Shown: one piece after another, positions 44,946-52,954 of the stretch
How positions within the stretch are numbered: the stretch's first letter is position 1
Layout of the letters: every line of letters begins with the position of its first letter
NCBI RefSeq assembly: GCF_001483965.1
Contig: NZ_CP010796.1
Span: 1,426,001-1,490,000 of the forward strand
DNA: 64,000 nucleotides
Direction of reading: 5' to 3'
Origin: Carnobacterium sp. CP1
Lineage (GTDB): Bacteria > Bacillota > Bacilli > Lactobacillales > Carnobacteriaceae
The notes under the pieces: model-generated
Seen by the model: only the letters and a program-made list of their open reading frames with translations
What the model was told of the DNA's origin: nothing
Database searches by the model: none
Translations under genes and position numbers: made by a program

Positions 44946-45170
44946 ATGAAAGAAATCAACTTAAGTTCTTCTGTGTACGAATTGGTCACAGCTTACCCCG
45001 AAATTCAAACCGTTCTATTTGATTTAGGTTTAAAAGATATTCAAAACCCTGCTATGTTAACGACTGTGGGAAGATATATGACTATCCCTAAAGGAGCAAA
45101 AATGAAAAAAGTTGACCTCCACGTGATTATTGACCAGTTAGAACAATTAGGTTTTACCATTAAGGAGTGA
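44946..45170 (+). CDS. DUF1858 domain protein
   Basis: The ATG with GGAG 8 nt upstream gives 74 residues, essentially one DUF1858 domain (SSSVYELVTAYPEIQTVLFD, then GLKDIQNPAMLTTVGRYMTI). DUF1858 is a small helical domain often linked to hemerythrin and redox or nitric-oxide proteins. It is coupled to the DUF438 gene whose ATG follows 4 bp after its stop. Confidence 0.85.
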   Translation: MKEINLSSSVYELVTAYPEIQTVLFDLGLKDIQNPAMLTTVGRYMTIPKGAKMKKVDLHVIIDQLEQLGFTIKE

Positions 45171-45174
45171 TTGT

Positions 45175-46506
45175 ATGGAAAACAATATGGCTCACCGTCA
45201 AAAAAAGATTGTCGAAATATTAACACTGCTTCACGAAGGCGGTGCGTTTGAAGAAGCAAAGCGTCTTTTCGATGAATCCTTCGATGGGATAGACGTCAGC
45301 GAGATCACGGCGGCAGAAAGAGAATTGATTGCCGGCGGCTTAGACCCTTCAGAAATCCAACATTTGTGCAACGTTCATGCAGCCGTTTTCAAAGGCTCTA
45401 TCAGAGATATCCACCGCTCAAATTATGAACACGAACAGCCAGGACATCCCATTCATACTTTGAAGCTAGAAAATAAAGTGATTCGCTCACTCATACAAGA
45501 TGAGATCAAAGGAACTTTTGAACGGTTTTCTGGCGGAGACTTTTCTCAAAAAGAACGTTTGCAAAACGCTTTACTAGATTTGATGCAAATCGATAAACAT
45601 TATGCCCGAAAAGAAACACTGATTTTCTCTTATATGGAACGGTATGGTATTACTGCTCCCCCAAAAGTCATGTGGGGCGTCGACGATGATATTCGTGCGG
45701 CGATCAAAGATGTAAATGCTTATTTAAACAGCAAACTGTTTGCTATCAACCCTTTACATGACAAAATTGAACATGTTATGACGGAAGTCGAAGAAATGAT
45801 TTTTAAAGAGGAAGAAATACTGATTCCGATGATTTTAGATGTTTTTAGTCTAACCGATTGGCAAAGAATTGCTGAAGATAGTTTGGATATCGGCTTTGCT
45901 TTTATTCCTCAGCCTCTTACTTGGAAACCAAGTAAGAGAGCGTTGAAACAAGAAAAGGAACAGCAAGCAGACCGTTCAGAAGCTGCAAAAAAAGCGGCGG
46001 CGATGACAGAAACGATTGCTGCAGAACTAGATTTGCCTATGTCTACTGATCAAACAGAACAGTACGATTGGCGAGACAGCCCATTAAGCGAAGGCGAAAT
46101 TGTTTTGCCAACTGGTGTCCTTCGACTAAAAGAATTAACCGCCATTTTTGGCGTATTGCCTGTTGACTTAACTTTCGTCGATAAAGACGATCGTGTACGC
46201 TTCTACTCTGAAGGGAAGAACCGGGTTTTCCCACGCACAAATTCCGTCATCGGGCGCGAAGTTATCAATTGTCATCCTCATAAGAGCATGCATATGGTTC
46301 AAAAGATTCTTGATGATTTTAGAATTGGAGAAAGAACTGAAGCTGATTTCTGGATCAACATGCATGGAAAAATGATTTATATCCGTTATTTTGCTATTTA
46401 CGACACCGAAACCAATGATTACCTAGGTTGTTTAGAAGTTACACAAGACATTACCGAAATACAAAAAATTCAAGGAGAAAACCGGTTATTGAGTGAAGAA
46501 AGCTGA
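45175..46506 (+). CDS. DUF438-hemerythrin-PAS protein
   Basis: The 443-residue protein has an N-terminal DUF438 domain (about 8-75), a hemerythrin-like HHE region (about 85-225, with histidines in PGHPIHTLKLENK, DKHYARKE and PLHDKIEHV) and a C-terminal PAS domain (about 320-435, LTFVDKDDRVRFYS). TAAGGAG lies 7 nt upstream. These proteins are thought to sense oxygen, nitric oxide or iron status through a di-iron site; no output domain is attached. It is coupled to the DUF1858 gene. Confidence 0.87.
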   Translation: MENNMAHRQKKIVEILTLLHEGGAFEEAKRLFDESFDGIDVSEITAAERELIAGGLDPSEIQHLCNVHAAVFKGSIRDIHRSNYEHEQPGHPIHTLKLENKVIRSLIQDEIKGTFERFSGGDFSQKERLQNALLDLMQIDKHYARKETLIFSYMERYGITAPPKVMWGVDDDIRAAIKDVNAYLNSKLFAINPLHDKIEHVMTEVEEMIFKEEEILIPMILDVFSLTDWQRIAEDSLDIGFAFIPQPLTWKPSKRALKQEKEQQADRSEAAKKAAAMTETIAAELDLPMSTDQTEQYDWRDSPLSEGEIVLPTGVLRLKELTAIFGVLPVDLTFVDKDDRVRFYSEGKNRVFPRTNSVIGREVINCHPHKSMHMVQKILDDFRIGERTEADFWINMHGKMIYIRYFAIYDTETNDYLGCLEVTQDITEIQKIQGENRLLSEES

Positions 46507-46658
46507 ATTTGAGATGTTACAGAAGTCAATGTATTTAAAATCCTTTTCTCCTACCTTGTCAGCTGATACTAGCAGCTCCATTTAACTTGTTCTTGGATTT
46601 TCTTGATAGTTTCAGACATACTTATAGTAGAATGTTAAATGATATAGGAGCCTGTCTA

Positions 46659-47522
46659 ATGAATTTATTGTTTACTTTAAACGAAACTTATTTGCCGCCA
46701 TTTTATACATTGCTTCGTTCGATTTTCTACTCAAACAGTCGTGAAGAAGTATTTGACATCTATTTAATGCACAAAGACATTTCGGATAACCAGCTTCTTC
46801 GGCTAGAAGCATTTATTAACAATGAAGGGCATTCTTTACATGTCATTGATTGTACGAATCTTTTTGAAGAAGATACGGTCGTCAACCGGTATTATTCCAT
46901 TGAAATGTATTACCGGTTGTTGGCTCCTTTTGTATTGCCAGACAAATTAGATCGTATTCTATATTTGGATCCAGATATCATTAATTTAAATTCATTTGCT
47001 AAGTTCTACAATCAAGATTTTAAAGATAATCTATTTATTGCAACAACTCATGAATATGCAACCAAGTGGATTCAGCCTCTTAATAATCTCCGCTTAGGAA
47101 CACTAAAATCTGAAGATTATTTCAATACTGGAATTTTATTGATGAATCTGTCCGAAATACGGACAAAAGTAACGCCAGATGATATTTTTAAAGCTATACA
47201 AACGAACAAAAACCGTCTCGTTTTGCCGGATCAAGATATTTTCAATCATTTATATTGGAACCGCATCGGCGAAGCAGATTGGCGTATTTACAACTTAGAC
47301 CCGCGTTTTTATTCAAAACTGAAACTCTTTTTTCCTGCAATTTACAATCAAGAATGGGTAGAAATGAATGTAGTCTTCATTCACTATTGCGGTAAGCATA
47401 AACCCTGGCTGGAAAATGAAAAATACCGCTATGATCTCGGTTTTTATTATCATGAATTTGAAACTAAGCATACCTATTTGCCTGCTTACCATCCAGAACT
47501 AGAGGAACAAAACGATGCTTAA
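46659..47522 (+). CDS. glycosyltransferase family 8 protein
   Basis: The ATG of MNLLFTLNETYLPP, with AGGAG 8 nt upstream, gives 287 residues. The DxD motif is DPD in RILYLDPDIINLNS (about residue 103), and HYCGKHKPW near 267 is the typical C-terminal metal-binding HxxGxxKPW. It transfers a sugar (often galactose or glucose) from a nucleotide sugar to a surface glycan or glycoprotein. No acceptor gene is adjacent. Confidence 0.9.
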   Translation: MNLLFTLNETYLPPFYTLLRSIFYSNSREEVFDIYLMHKDISDNQLLRLEAFINNEGHSLHVIDCTNLFEEDTVVNRYYSIEMYYRLLAPFVLPDKLDRILYLDPDIINLNSFAKFYNQDFKDNLFIATTHEYATKWIQPLNNLRLGTLKSEDYFNTGILLMNLSEIRTKVTPDDIFKAIQTNKNRLVLPDQDIFNHLYWNRIGEADWRIYNLDPRFYSKLKLFFPAIYNQEWVEMNVVFIHYCGKHKPWLENEKYRYDLGFYYHEFETKHTYLPAYHPELEEQNDA

Positions 47523-47715
47523 ACCATTTAGATACTTTACAATGATCCCATCCTTCAACCGACAAACCTAAATGTGCAACTATTGCGAATGGCTGAGTTC
47601 TAATGGATTTAAACACGTTACCGGTACTTATTCTTGTAGCCGCTCATTGGTGAAGCCATGGCCCCCTATTCCTCATTTAAACAAGGTCAAAAAGCAGAAA
47701 ACTATTAACAAAAGT

Positions 47716-47763
47716 AGCCATGGAATAAGACATTTTCGTCTTATTCCATGGCTTGATTTTTTT
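47716..47763. terminator. bidirectional terminator between the GT8 and chemoreceptor genes
   Basis: A perfect 16-bp stem (AGCCATGGAATAAGAC and its complement) with a 6-nt loop, followed by GATTTTTTT on the plus strand. The chemoreceptor gene ends at 47762. Confidence 0.9.
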
Positions 47764-49468
47764 ATAATTTGAATTGATTGACCATTTGACTTAAATCTTC
47801 AGCTAATGCTGCTAAGTGTTCTGAATTTCCGGCCACTTCTTCCATCGAACTGCTGATTTGTTGAGAAGCTGCTGATGTTTCTTCTACTCCAGCTGCTGAC
47901 TCTTGAGAAACAGCCGCAATTTCCTCGATTGAACCGTTCATAATTTCGCTGTTAGCTGCAATACTTTCCAAGTTTCCAGAAATACTCTGAATTTCATTAA
48001 CCATGCTGGTGACCGACTGACTGATTTTGTTGAACGTTTGCCCAGTTGTATTGATTTGAGACGTTCCTTCTTCAACTTCAGTATAGCCGTTTTGCAAAGA
48101 GTCGCTGACTTTCTTTGATTCAGCTTGGATCGTTGTAACGAATCCAGTAATATCGGCGATTGATACAGCCACTTGTTCAGCTAATTTTCTAACTTCATCA
48201 GCAACAACCGCAAAGCCTCTGCCGTGTTCCCCAGCTCTGGCCGCTTCGATCGCTGCGTTTAAAGCAAGCAGATTGGTTTGGTCGGCTACCGTTTGGATGA
48301 TCGAGACTAAATTTGAAATTTCTTTGGTTTGATTATCTAAAATTGCCATTTTCTCAACAGCGTCTTGAACAATACTGTCGATTTTTTGCATTTGCTGATT
48401 AGACGACTCCATCAATCGGCTGCCCTCCGTTGTCATTTCCAATACTTTTTGAGAAGTTTTAGAGATTTGATCGCCGCTTTTATTGGTATCGCGGACTTTT
48501 TTAGTAAAGTTCCCCATTACAATCGACAGACTGCTAGCTGTGTTGGCTTGCGTTTCTGTACCGGTCGCTAACTCTTGCATCGTTGTGGCTACTTGCTCTG
48601 AACCTGATTTCACTTCAAAAGCCGCTTGATTTAATTCTTCGCTGTGAGCTGTCAATGTCTCTGAGTCTTCTGATATTTTATGCATCGTTTGTTTTAAGAT
48701 ATCTTGCATCATATTCATCGCTGCTGCTAACTGTCCAGTCTCGTCTTCTGTCGTAACAGGTAACGGTTCAACACTTAAATCACCACCTGCTATTGTCTGC
48801 ATATGGTTCATGACCAAATTGATTGGTCTGGTTATACTTCTAGATGTCAAGTAAGCCACGAGTGCAGATAAGAGAGCGACCAAAATAGTGACCACATAAC
48901 TTAAGAGTTCGATTATTTTACCTTTTCTCATTATGTCATCGCCAAATTTTTGAATGTTATCTTCTCTCTTTGCTGCTAAATCAGAAAATCCTTTTTCAAG
49001 CTCATTTTCCAACACTTGTGCTTGCGTATTCATAATATCTTGAGCTTTTTTAGGATCGCCGTTATCATAAGCTTCTAATGCCTCATCGGTTAATCTTCCC
49101 CAAGCGACTTTCTTATCGATTAGTTTCTTTAATTCTGCTGCATCACTTAGTTCTAAAGCTTTATTTTCTAATTTAATGCTTTCTTTAGTCTCTGTATTGA
49201 ATTGAATTCGGTAAGCTTCATCATTATAAGCCATGTAGCCTCGAATCAGACTTGTACGTTTATTCATATCGGTTAATAACTTTTCATCGTTGATCAATAA
49301 TTTCATTTCTTGCTCCATAATGGTTTGCATTGATTTGTTTATATCGTTCAAACTCAAGATATTAAATAGGCTCGATAACATGATGAGTAGAACTACTGCA
49401 CCAAATCCTACTAATATTCTTGTACGTAAACTTTTGATTTTACTTTGTTTTTCTTTCTTTTTTTTCAT
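47762..49468 (-). CDS. methyl-accepting chemotaxis protein
   Basis: The 568-residue chemoreceptor has an N-terminal helix (about 14-36), a four-helix-bundle-type extracellular sensor (about 37-190), a second helix (about 192-213), HAMP (about 215-265) and a cytoplasmic signalling coil with the hairpin tip [20 protein letters not shown] and the next segment [16 protein letters not shown] (about 395-430). The ligand is unknown. A near-consensus sigma-D promoter lies upstream, tying expression to the flagellar regulon. It is monocistronic. Confidence 0.95.
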   Translation of the reverse strand: MKKKKEKQSKIKSLRTRILVGFGAVVLLIMLSSLFNILSLNDINKSMQTIMEQEMKLLINDEKLLTDMNKRTSLIRGYMAYNDEAYRIQFNTETKESIKLENKALELSDAAELKKLIDKKVAWGRLTDEALEAYDNGDPKKAQDIMNTQAQVLENELEKGFSDLAAKREDNIQKFGDDIMRKGKIIELLSYVVTILVALLSALVAYLTSRSITRPINLVMNHMQTIAGGDLSVEPLPVTTEDETGQLAAAMNMMQDILKQTMHKISEDSETLTAHSEELNQAAFEVKSGSEQVATTMQELATGTETQANTASSLSIVMGNFTKKVRDTNKSGDQISKTSQKVLEMTTEGSRLMESSNQQMQKIDSIVQDAVEKMAILDNQTKEISNLVSIIQTVADQTNLLALNAAIEAARAGEHGRGFAVVADEVRKLAEQVAVSIADITGFVTTIQAESKKVSDSLQNGYTEVEEGTSQINTTGQTFNKISQSVTSMVNEIQSISGNLESIAANSEIMNGSIEEIAAVSQESAAGVEETSAASQQISSSMEEVAGNSEHLAALAEDLSQMVNQFKL

Positions 49469-49512
49469 TTTTTCAATCCTTTTCTTATCAATTTAGTTCT
49501 CTCTAATTGTCT

Positions 49513-49539
49513 ATATCGGTAGATTGAAAGAAAACTTTA
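49513..49539 (-). promoter_or_regulatory. sigma-D (FliA) promoter of the chemoreceptor gene
   Basis: On the minus strand TAAA (49536-49539), 15 bp and ACCGATAT (49513-49520) match the sigma-D consensus TAAA-N15-GCCGATAT at 11 of 12 positions, about 45 bp before the start codon. Confidence 0.8.
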
Positions 49540-49621
49540 TAGCAAGATCCATTATTTTAATTTTTTTAGCTAATAAAATAAACAATTGTAAGGTTGTATT
49601 GCTGAAAGAACACTTTTTCCA

Positions 49622-49657
49622 AAAAAATAAGCCAAGACTTTTTGTCTGGGCTTATTT
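49622..49657 (-). terminator. terminator of ftsE
   Basis: On the minus strand AAATAAGCCcAGAC pairs with GTCTtGGCTTATTT, followed by a T run. It starts at the ftsE stop codon. Confidence 0.85.
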
Positions 49658-50372
49658 AAATGACTACATAGTCACCGGAGTTGTAATCGTATTGAAGACT
49701 GCCGTTATTTTTACTTTCATCCCCTACTATTTCGCCATTTTTGATTTCTAAGACACGGTTGTGTACTTTATTAACAATCGTACGGTTGTGAGTGACCATA
49801 ATAATAGTGGTTCCTTGCAAATTGATGCGGTAAAACAGCCGCATTATTTCTAAAGCTGTCTTGGGATCAAGATTGCCTGTCGGCTCGTCAGCAATGAGTA
49901 CTTGAGGTCTATTGACGATCGCTCGGGCAATTCCGACTCTTTGCTGTTCGCCTCCAGATAGTTCTGTGGGCTTTAGGTCAGCTTTTAATTCAAGTTCTAC
50001 CTGAGCCAAAGCTTCCATTACACGCGGCCTGATTTCTTCAGGTTTAGTTCCAATCACTTCCAGAGCATAAGCTATGTTTTCAAAAACTGTCCGGTCATTC
50101 AACAGTTTGTAATCTTGAAAAACTACTCCGATTTGACGCCTTAATTTAGGAACATCACTGCTTTTCAGTTTTGCTAAATTATACCCGCAAACTTCCATTT
50201 GGCCACGGGTCATCTTTTCTTCCCGAATAATCAGCTTTGCGAAGGTCGATTTCCCTGAACCGCTTGCGCCGACTACATATACAAATTCACCATCTTCAAT
50301 GGTAACCGATACATCTCGAAGTGCCTTTACTCCTTTTGGATAAGTTTTTGCTACATTTTTCATTTTAATCAT
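49656..50372 (-). CDS. ftsE: FtsE-like ABC ATPase
   Basis: The 238-residue ATPase has Walker A GASGSGKST (about residues 36-44), the FtsE-typical QIGVVFQDYKLL, signature LSGGEQQRVGIARAIVN (about 137-153) and Walker B VLIADEPTGNLDP. FtsE works with FtsX to control peptidoglycan hydrolases at division. Here no ftsX follows: the gene ends at a terminator and the next gene is a chemoreceptor. It could be a second, orphan FtsE or depend on an FtsX encoded elsewhere. A C-terminal extension (after about residue 225) is unusual. Confidence 0.88.
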   Translation of the reverse strand: MIKMKNVAKTYPKGVKALRDVSVTIEDGEFVYVVGASGSGKSTFAKLIIREEKMTRGQMEVCGYNLAKLKSSDVPKLRRQIGVVFQDYKLLNDRTVFENIAYALEVIGTKPEEIRPRVMEALAQVELELKADLKPTELSGGEQQRVGIARAIVNRPQVLIADEPTGNLDPKTALEIMRLFYRINLQGTTIIMVTHNRTIVNKVHNRVLEIKNGEIVGDESKNNGSLQYDYNSGDYVVI

Positions 50373-50671
50373 CTGTCATCACCCGTGTTATCCCTCAAAC
50401 TCTTTCCTGACCCGTTTTTCCCGCGTCAACCCGAACCGTTAATGCATTTGCCAAAAGCTAAAGCGTAGACTTCAATTCCTTATTGTTGTTACGCTCTAAA
50501 CTTCATGCCTTCGTAAAAAAGATGAATTGGGCGTATGCGCAGTATGTTCTGCCTCCCAATTCCCACAACGTCGCTGGCGCTTCTCTGTCTTAAATGACTG
50601 TAAGGATGAAACACCCCACAGTCACTAAGTATTTTTAGTCAGGCATAAACGAAGTTTATCACAGCCTTTTG
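50373..50671. other. 299-bp intergenic region after the flagellar operon
   Basis: No gene is seen. Two inverted repeats are present: AGCGTA/TACGCT (about 50460-50500), followed on the minus strand by a few T, and TGACTGT/ACAGTCA (50595-50624). Either could weakly end the flagellar operon, but no strong terminator was found. Confidence 0.45.
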
Positions 50672-51427
50672 TTATTGTTTGAATTGGTTGATCATCGACA
50701 TCATATCATCTGTTCCTTGCGCGACTCTCGTGTTTAATGAATACGAGCGCTGTGCCAACATCATATCCGTCATCGCTGTTGCTAAATCTGTATTGGAAGA
50801 TTCTAAATAATGTTGATGGATCGAACCAGTTGTTTGTATGTAATCTCCATTATAAGTAAACTTATTTCCGCCAACTGGAACTAATGCATCTGAAACAGCT
50901 GGAGTAAATAATGGAATCGTTCCAATCAGCATGTTCGTGTCTTCTGTCTGGATTCTGATTTCGCCGTTAGCTGCAATCGACAAGTCGCCTGCCGGCCATT
51001 GTTCAGGGGGAATAGCTGATTCAATGGATAACCGGTCCCCATTGCTGTTGGTGATCGATTTATCGCCGTTTAATTGAAAAGCTCCATCACGAGTTAAATA
51101 GAATTGATTATTGGCATCCGTTACTCCAAAAAAGCCGTCCCCTTCAATTGCCAAATGATAAGCATTTTCATCAGAAACAAGTGAGCCTTGTGCCATATTA
51201 ATCGTATTTACTCCGCTTTTTGTTCCAATAGTGATCGCACTGTTTTGAGTCTGATCAGATAAGAGGATATTTCCTCCATTGATATCGTTTTTTAACAGTT
51301 CATTAAAACTGACATTTTTTGATTTATAACCAGTGGTATTAACGTTGGCTATATCATTTGATAAAGCATCCATTGCCGTTTGAACGGCATTCATTCCACT
51401 TTTGCTGATACTTAAAGGTATACTCAT
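50672..51427 (-). CDS. flgG: flagellar hook-basal body protein, FlgG family (second copy)
   Basis: The 251-residue rod protein has the N-terminal motif SGMNAVQTAMDALSNDIANV-NTTGYK and the C-terminal axial motif ESSNTDLATAMTDMMLAQRS (about 210-229). It is the last gene of the flagellar operon, 12 bp after another FlgF/FlgG paralogue. Clostridial operons also end with two flgG genes. It is probably the distal rod protein; which of the two is FlgF-like cannot be settled by eye. Confidence 0.88.
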   Translation of the reverse strand: MSIPLSISKSGMNAVQTAMDALSNDIANVNTTGYKSKNVSFNELLKNDINGGNILLSDQTQNSAITIGTKSGVNTINMAQGSLVSDENAYHLAIEGDGFFGVTDANNQFYLTRDGAFQLNGDKSITNSNGDRLSIESAIPPEQWPAGDLSIAANGEIRIQTEDTNMLIGTIPLFTPAVSDALVPVGGNKFTYNGDYIQTTGSIHQHYLESSNTDLATAMTDMMLAQRSYSLNTRVAQGTDDMMSMINQFKQ

Positions 51428-51439
51428 CTTCTGCTCCTC

Positions 51440-52198
51440 CTAGACTCTTCCGATCTCGTTAACCGATTTTTTCAATGTTTCATCCGCAGCGTTCAGCATT
51501 TTTTGATTCGCTCCGAATTCTCTGGAAACCATCATCAAGTTCGTGATTTCATCGGCTGTTTTAACATTTGATGTTTCAACCATGCTTTGATAAATGGTCA
51601 CTCCGCCATTCATTGCTGTTCCGCCTTGTCCTGTATACAATGTGTCCCCGACACTGGTCAAAGTAGACGGATCGTTAAATTCAGTCACTAGCAAACGCAA
51701 GCCGGTTCCATTAATATTCCCAGTGCTGTCCACAGAGAAATCCATTCCGCCAGCCGGAATAAAAGTCGGCTGTCCGCCAGCATCAATTCCCATAACATGA
51801 TGTCCTTCTTGAGTTACCAGTTCTCCATCAGCATTAGCCGTAAAGTTGCCATTTCTCGTGTAATAAGTCTGACCATCATCTCCAGCTATTGTGAAAAAAC
51901 CATCGCTTTGCAAGGCAATATCTGTAATCGAAGCCGTTCCTTTCAGCCCGCCTTGCTCAAAGTTTGTGTAGACTTCGTCAATTTGGTTGCCGAAAGTAAA
52001 TGAACCGATGTCATTTTGTTGGTTTAATAACGGTCCGCCCAAATGATTGACCATTGGTTTAGAAGCAAGTGTACTTTGAATGAGTTCTTGTGATTTATAT
52101 CCTGCTGTATTGATATTAGCTACATTGGCGCTAATGTTTTCTTGCTTTTTTTGTAGAATATCAAAATTTCGGCTAAGCGTATCTATACTTCTAATCAT
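51440..52198 (-). CDS. flagellar basal-body rod protein, FlgF/FlgG family (first copy)
   Basis: The 252-residue protein has the rod N-terminus (ENISANVANINTAGYKSQEL, about residues 21-40) and the C-terminal VETSNVKTADEITNLMMVSR segment. It overlaps the sigD end by 8 bp, showing translational coupling. Together with the next gene it should build the distal rod. FlgF is as likely as FlgG. Confidence 0.87.
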   Translation of the reverse strand: MIRSIDTLSRNFDILQKKQENISANVANINTAGYKSQELIQSTLASKPMVNHLGGPLLNQQNDIGSFTFGNQIDEVYTNFEQGGLKGTASITDIALQSDGFFTIAGDDGQTYYTRNGNFTANADGELVTQEGHHVMGIDAGGQPTFIPAGGMDFSVDSTGNINGTGLRLLVTEFNDPSTLTSVGDTLYTGQGGTAMNGGVTIYQSMVETSNVKTADEITNLMMVSREFGANQKMLNAADETLKKSVNEIGRV

Positions 52199-52907
52199 CG
52201 TATTCTCTCCTCATCGATTCTCTCAGTTTCAGTAACGTCTTTCCATTGATTTGCGAAACACGCGGCACAGATATATCAAAAATAAAAGCAATTTCTTTCA
52301 GTGTTAGTTCATCAACATAATACATATTCAAAATCATCTGTTCTCGTTCAGATAACTGACTGATATGTGACGTTAACAACCCTTGGCGCTCTTTGTCCGT
52401 CAGTGCTTCTTCAGTATCAACGGTACGATCGTCTTCCAGGAAATCGATTAATTCACTGTCATTTCCATCCTCATTGAACATGACCTTTTCAAGTGAAACA
52501 GATGCTAAATGATGGACCGTTTCATGAATTTTAGACAGTTGTTTTTCATTGATCGTTAGTTCCTGACAAATCTCTTGTTCTGTCGGTGTCCGCATAGTTG
52601 TTTTTTCAAGTTTTTCTTTGGCGCGATAATAGTCGTTCAGTTGACCAAGCCTCGTTCTTGAAACCGGTGCTGTTTTTCTGACTTCATCAATAATGGTTCC
52701 TTTGATTCTGATATAGGCATACCCTTCAAAAGGAACTTTTTTTGTTTTATCGAATTTTTCAAGAGCATCCATTAACCCGATCACACCGATATTATACAAG
52801 TCATCGCGGTCATAATCACTGCGTTTGATGCTCAGCCCGCTTACCACCTTTTCCACCAAGGGCAGGTATTTTATGATTTCTTTTTCTCTATCGTTTTCAT
52901 AATACAT
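52191..52907 (-). CDS. sigD: flagellar sigma factor SigD/FliA
   Basis: The 238-residue sigma-70 family factor has region 2 (DRDDLYNIGVIGLMDALEKF with FEGYAYIRIKGTIIDEVRK, about 32-80), region 3 (about 95-135) and region 4 with a helix-turn-helix (LTLKEIAFIFDISVPRVSQI, about 200-219). It should transcribe late flagellar and chemotaxis genes; the chemoreceptor at 47762-49468 has a matching promoter. It lies directly after flhA, in the place where clostridia have flhF-flhG-fliA. Confidence 0.94.
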   Translation of the reverse strand: MYYENDREKEIIKYLPLVEKVVSGLSIKRSDYDRDDLYNIGVIGLMDALEKFDKTKKVPFEGYAYIRIKGTIIDEVRKTAPVSRTRLGQLNDYYRAKEKLEKTTMRTPTEQEICQELTINEKQLSKIHETVHHLASVSLEKVMFNEDGNDSELIDFLEDDRTVDTEEALTDKERQGLLTSHISQLSEREQMILNMYYVDELTLKEIAFIFDISVPRVSQINGKTLLKLRESMRREYDD

Positions 52908-52954
52908 CTGCTACCCTCCTATTAGAAAAATCAACTAAACTGTTCTCACTTTTA

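Noticed and set aside
47572-47772. 66-codon plus-strand open frame after the GT8 gene
   Set aside because: No ribosome site or domain. Another frame (47545-47700) shows protein-like pieces interrupted by stops, so it may be a very decayed gene, but it could not be identified.
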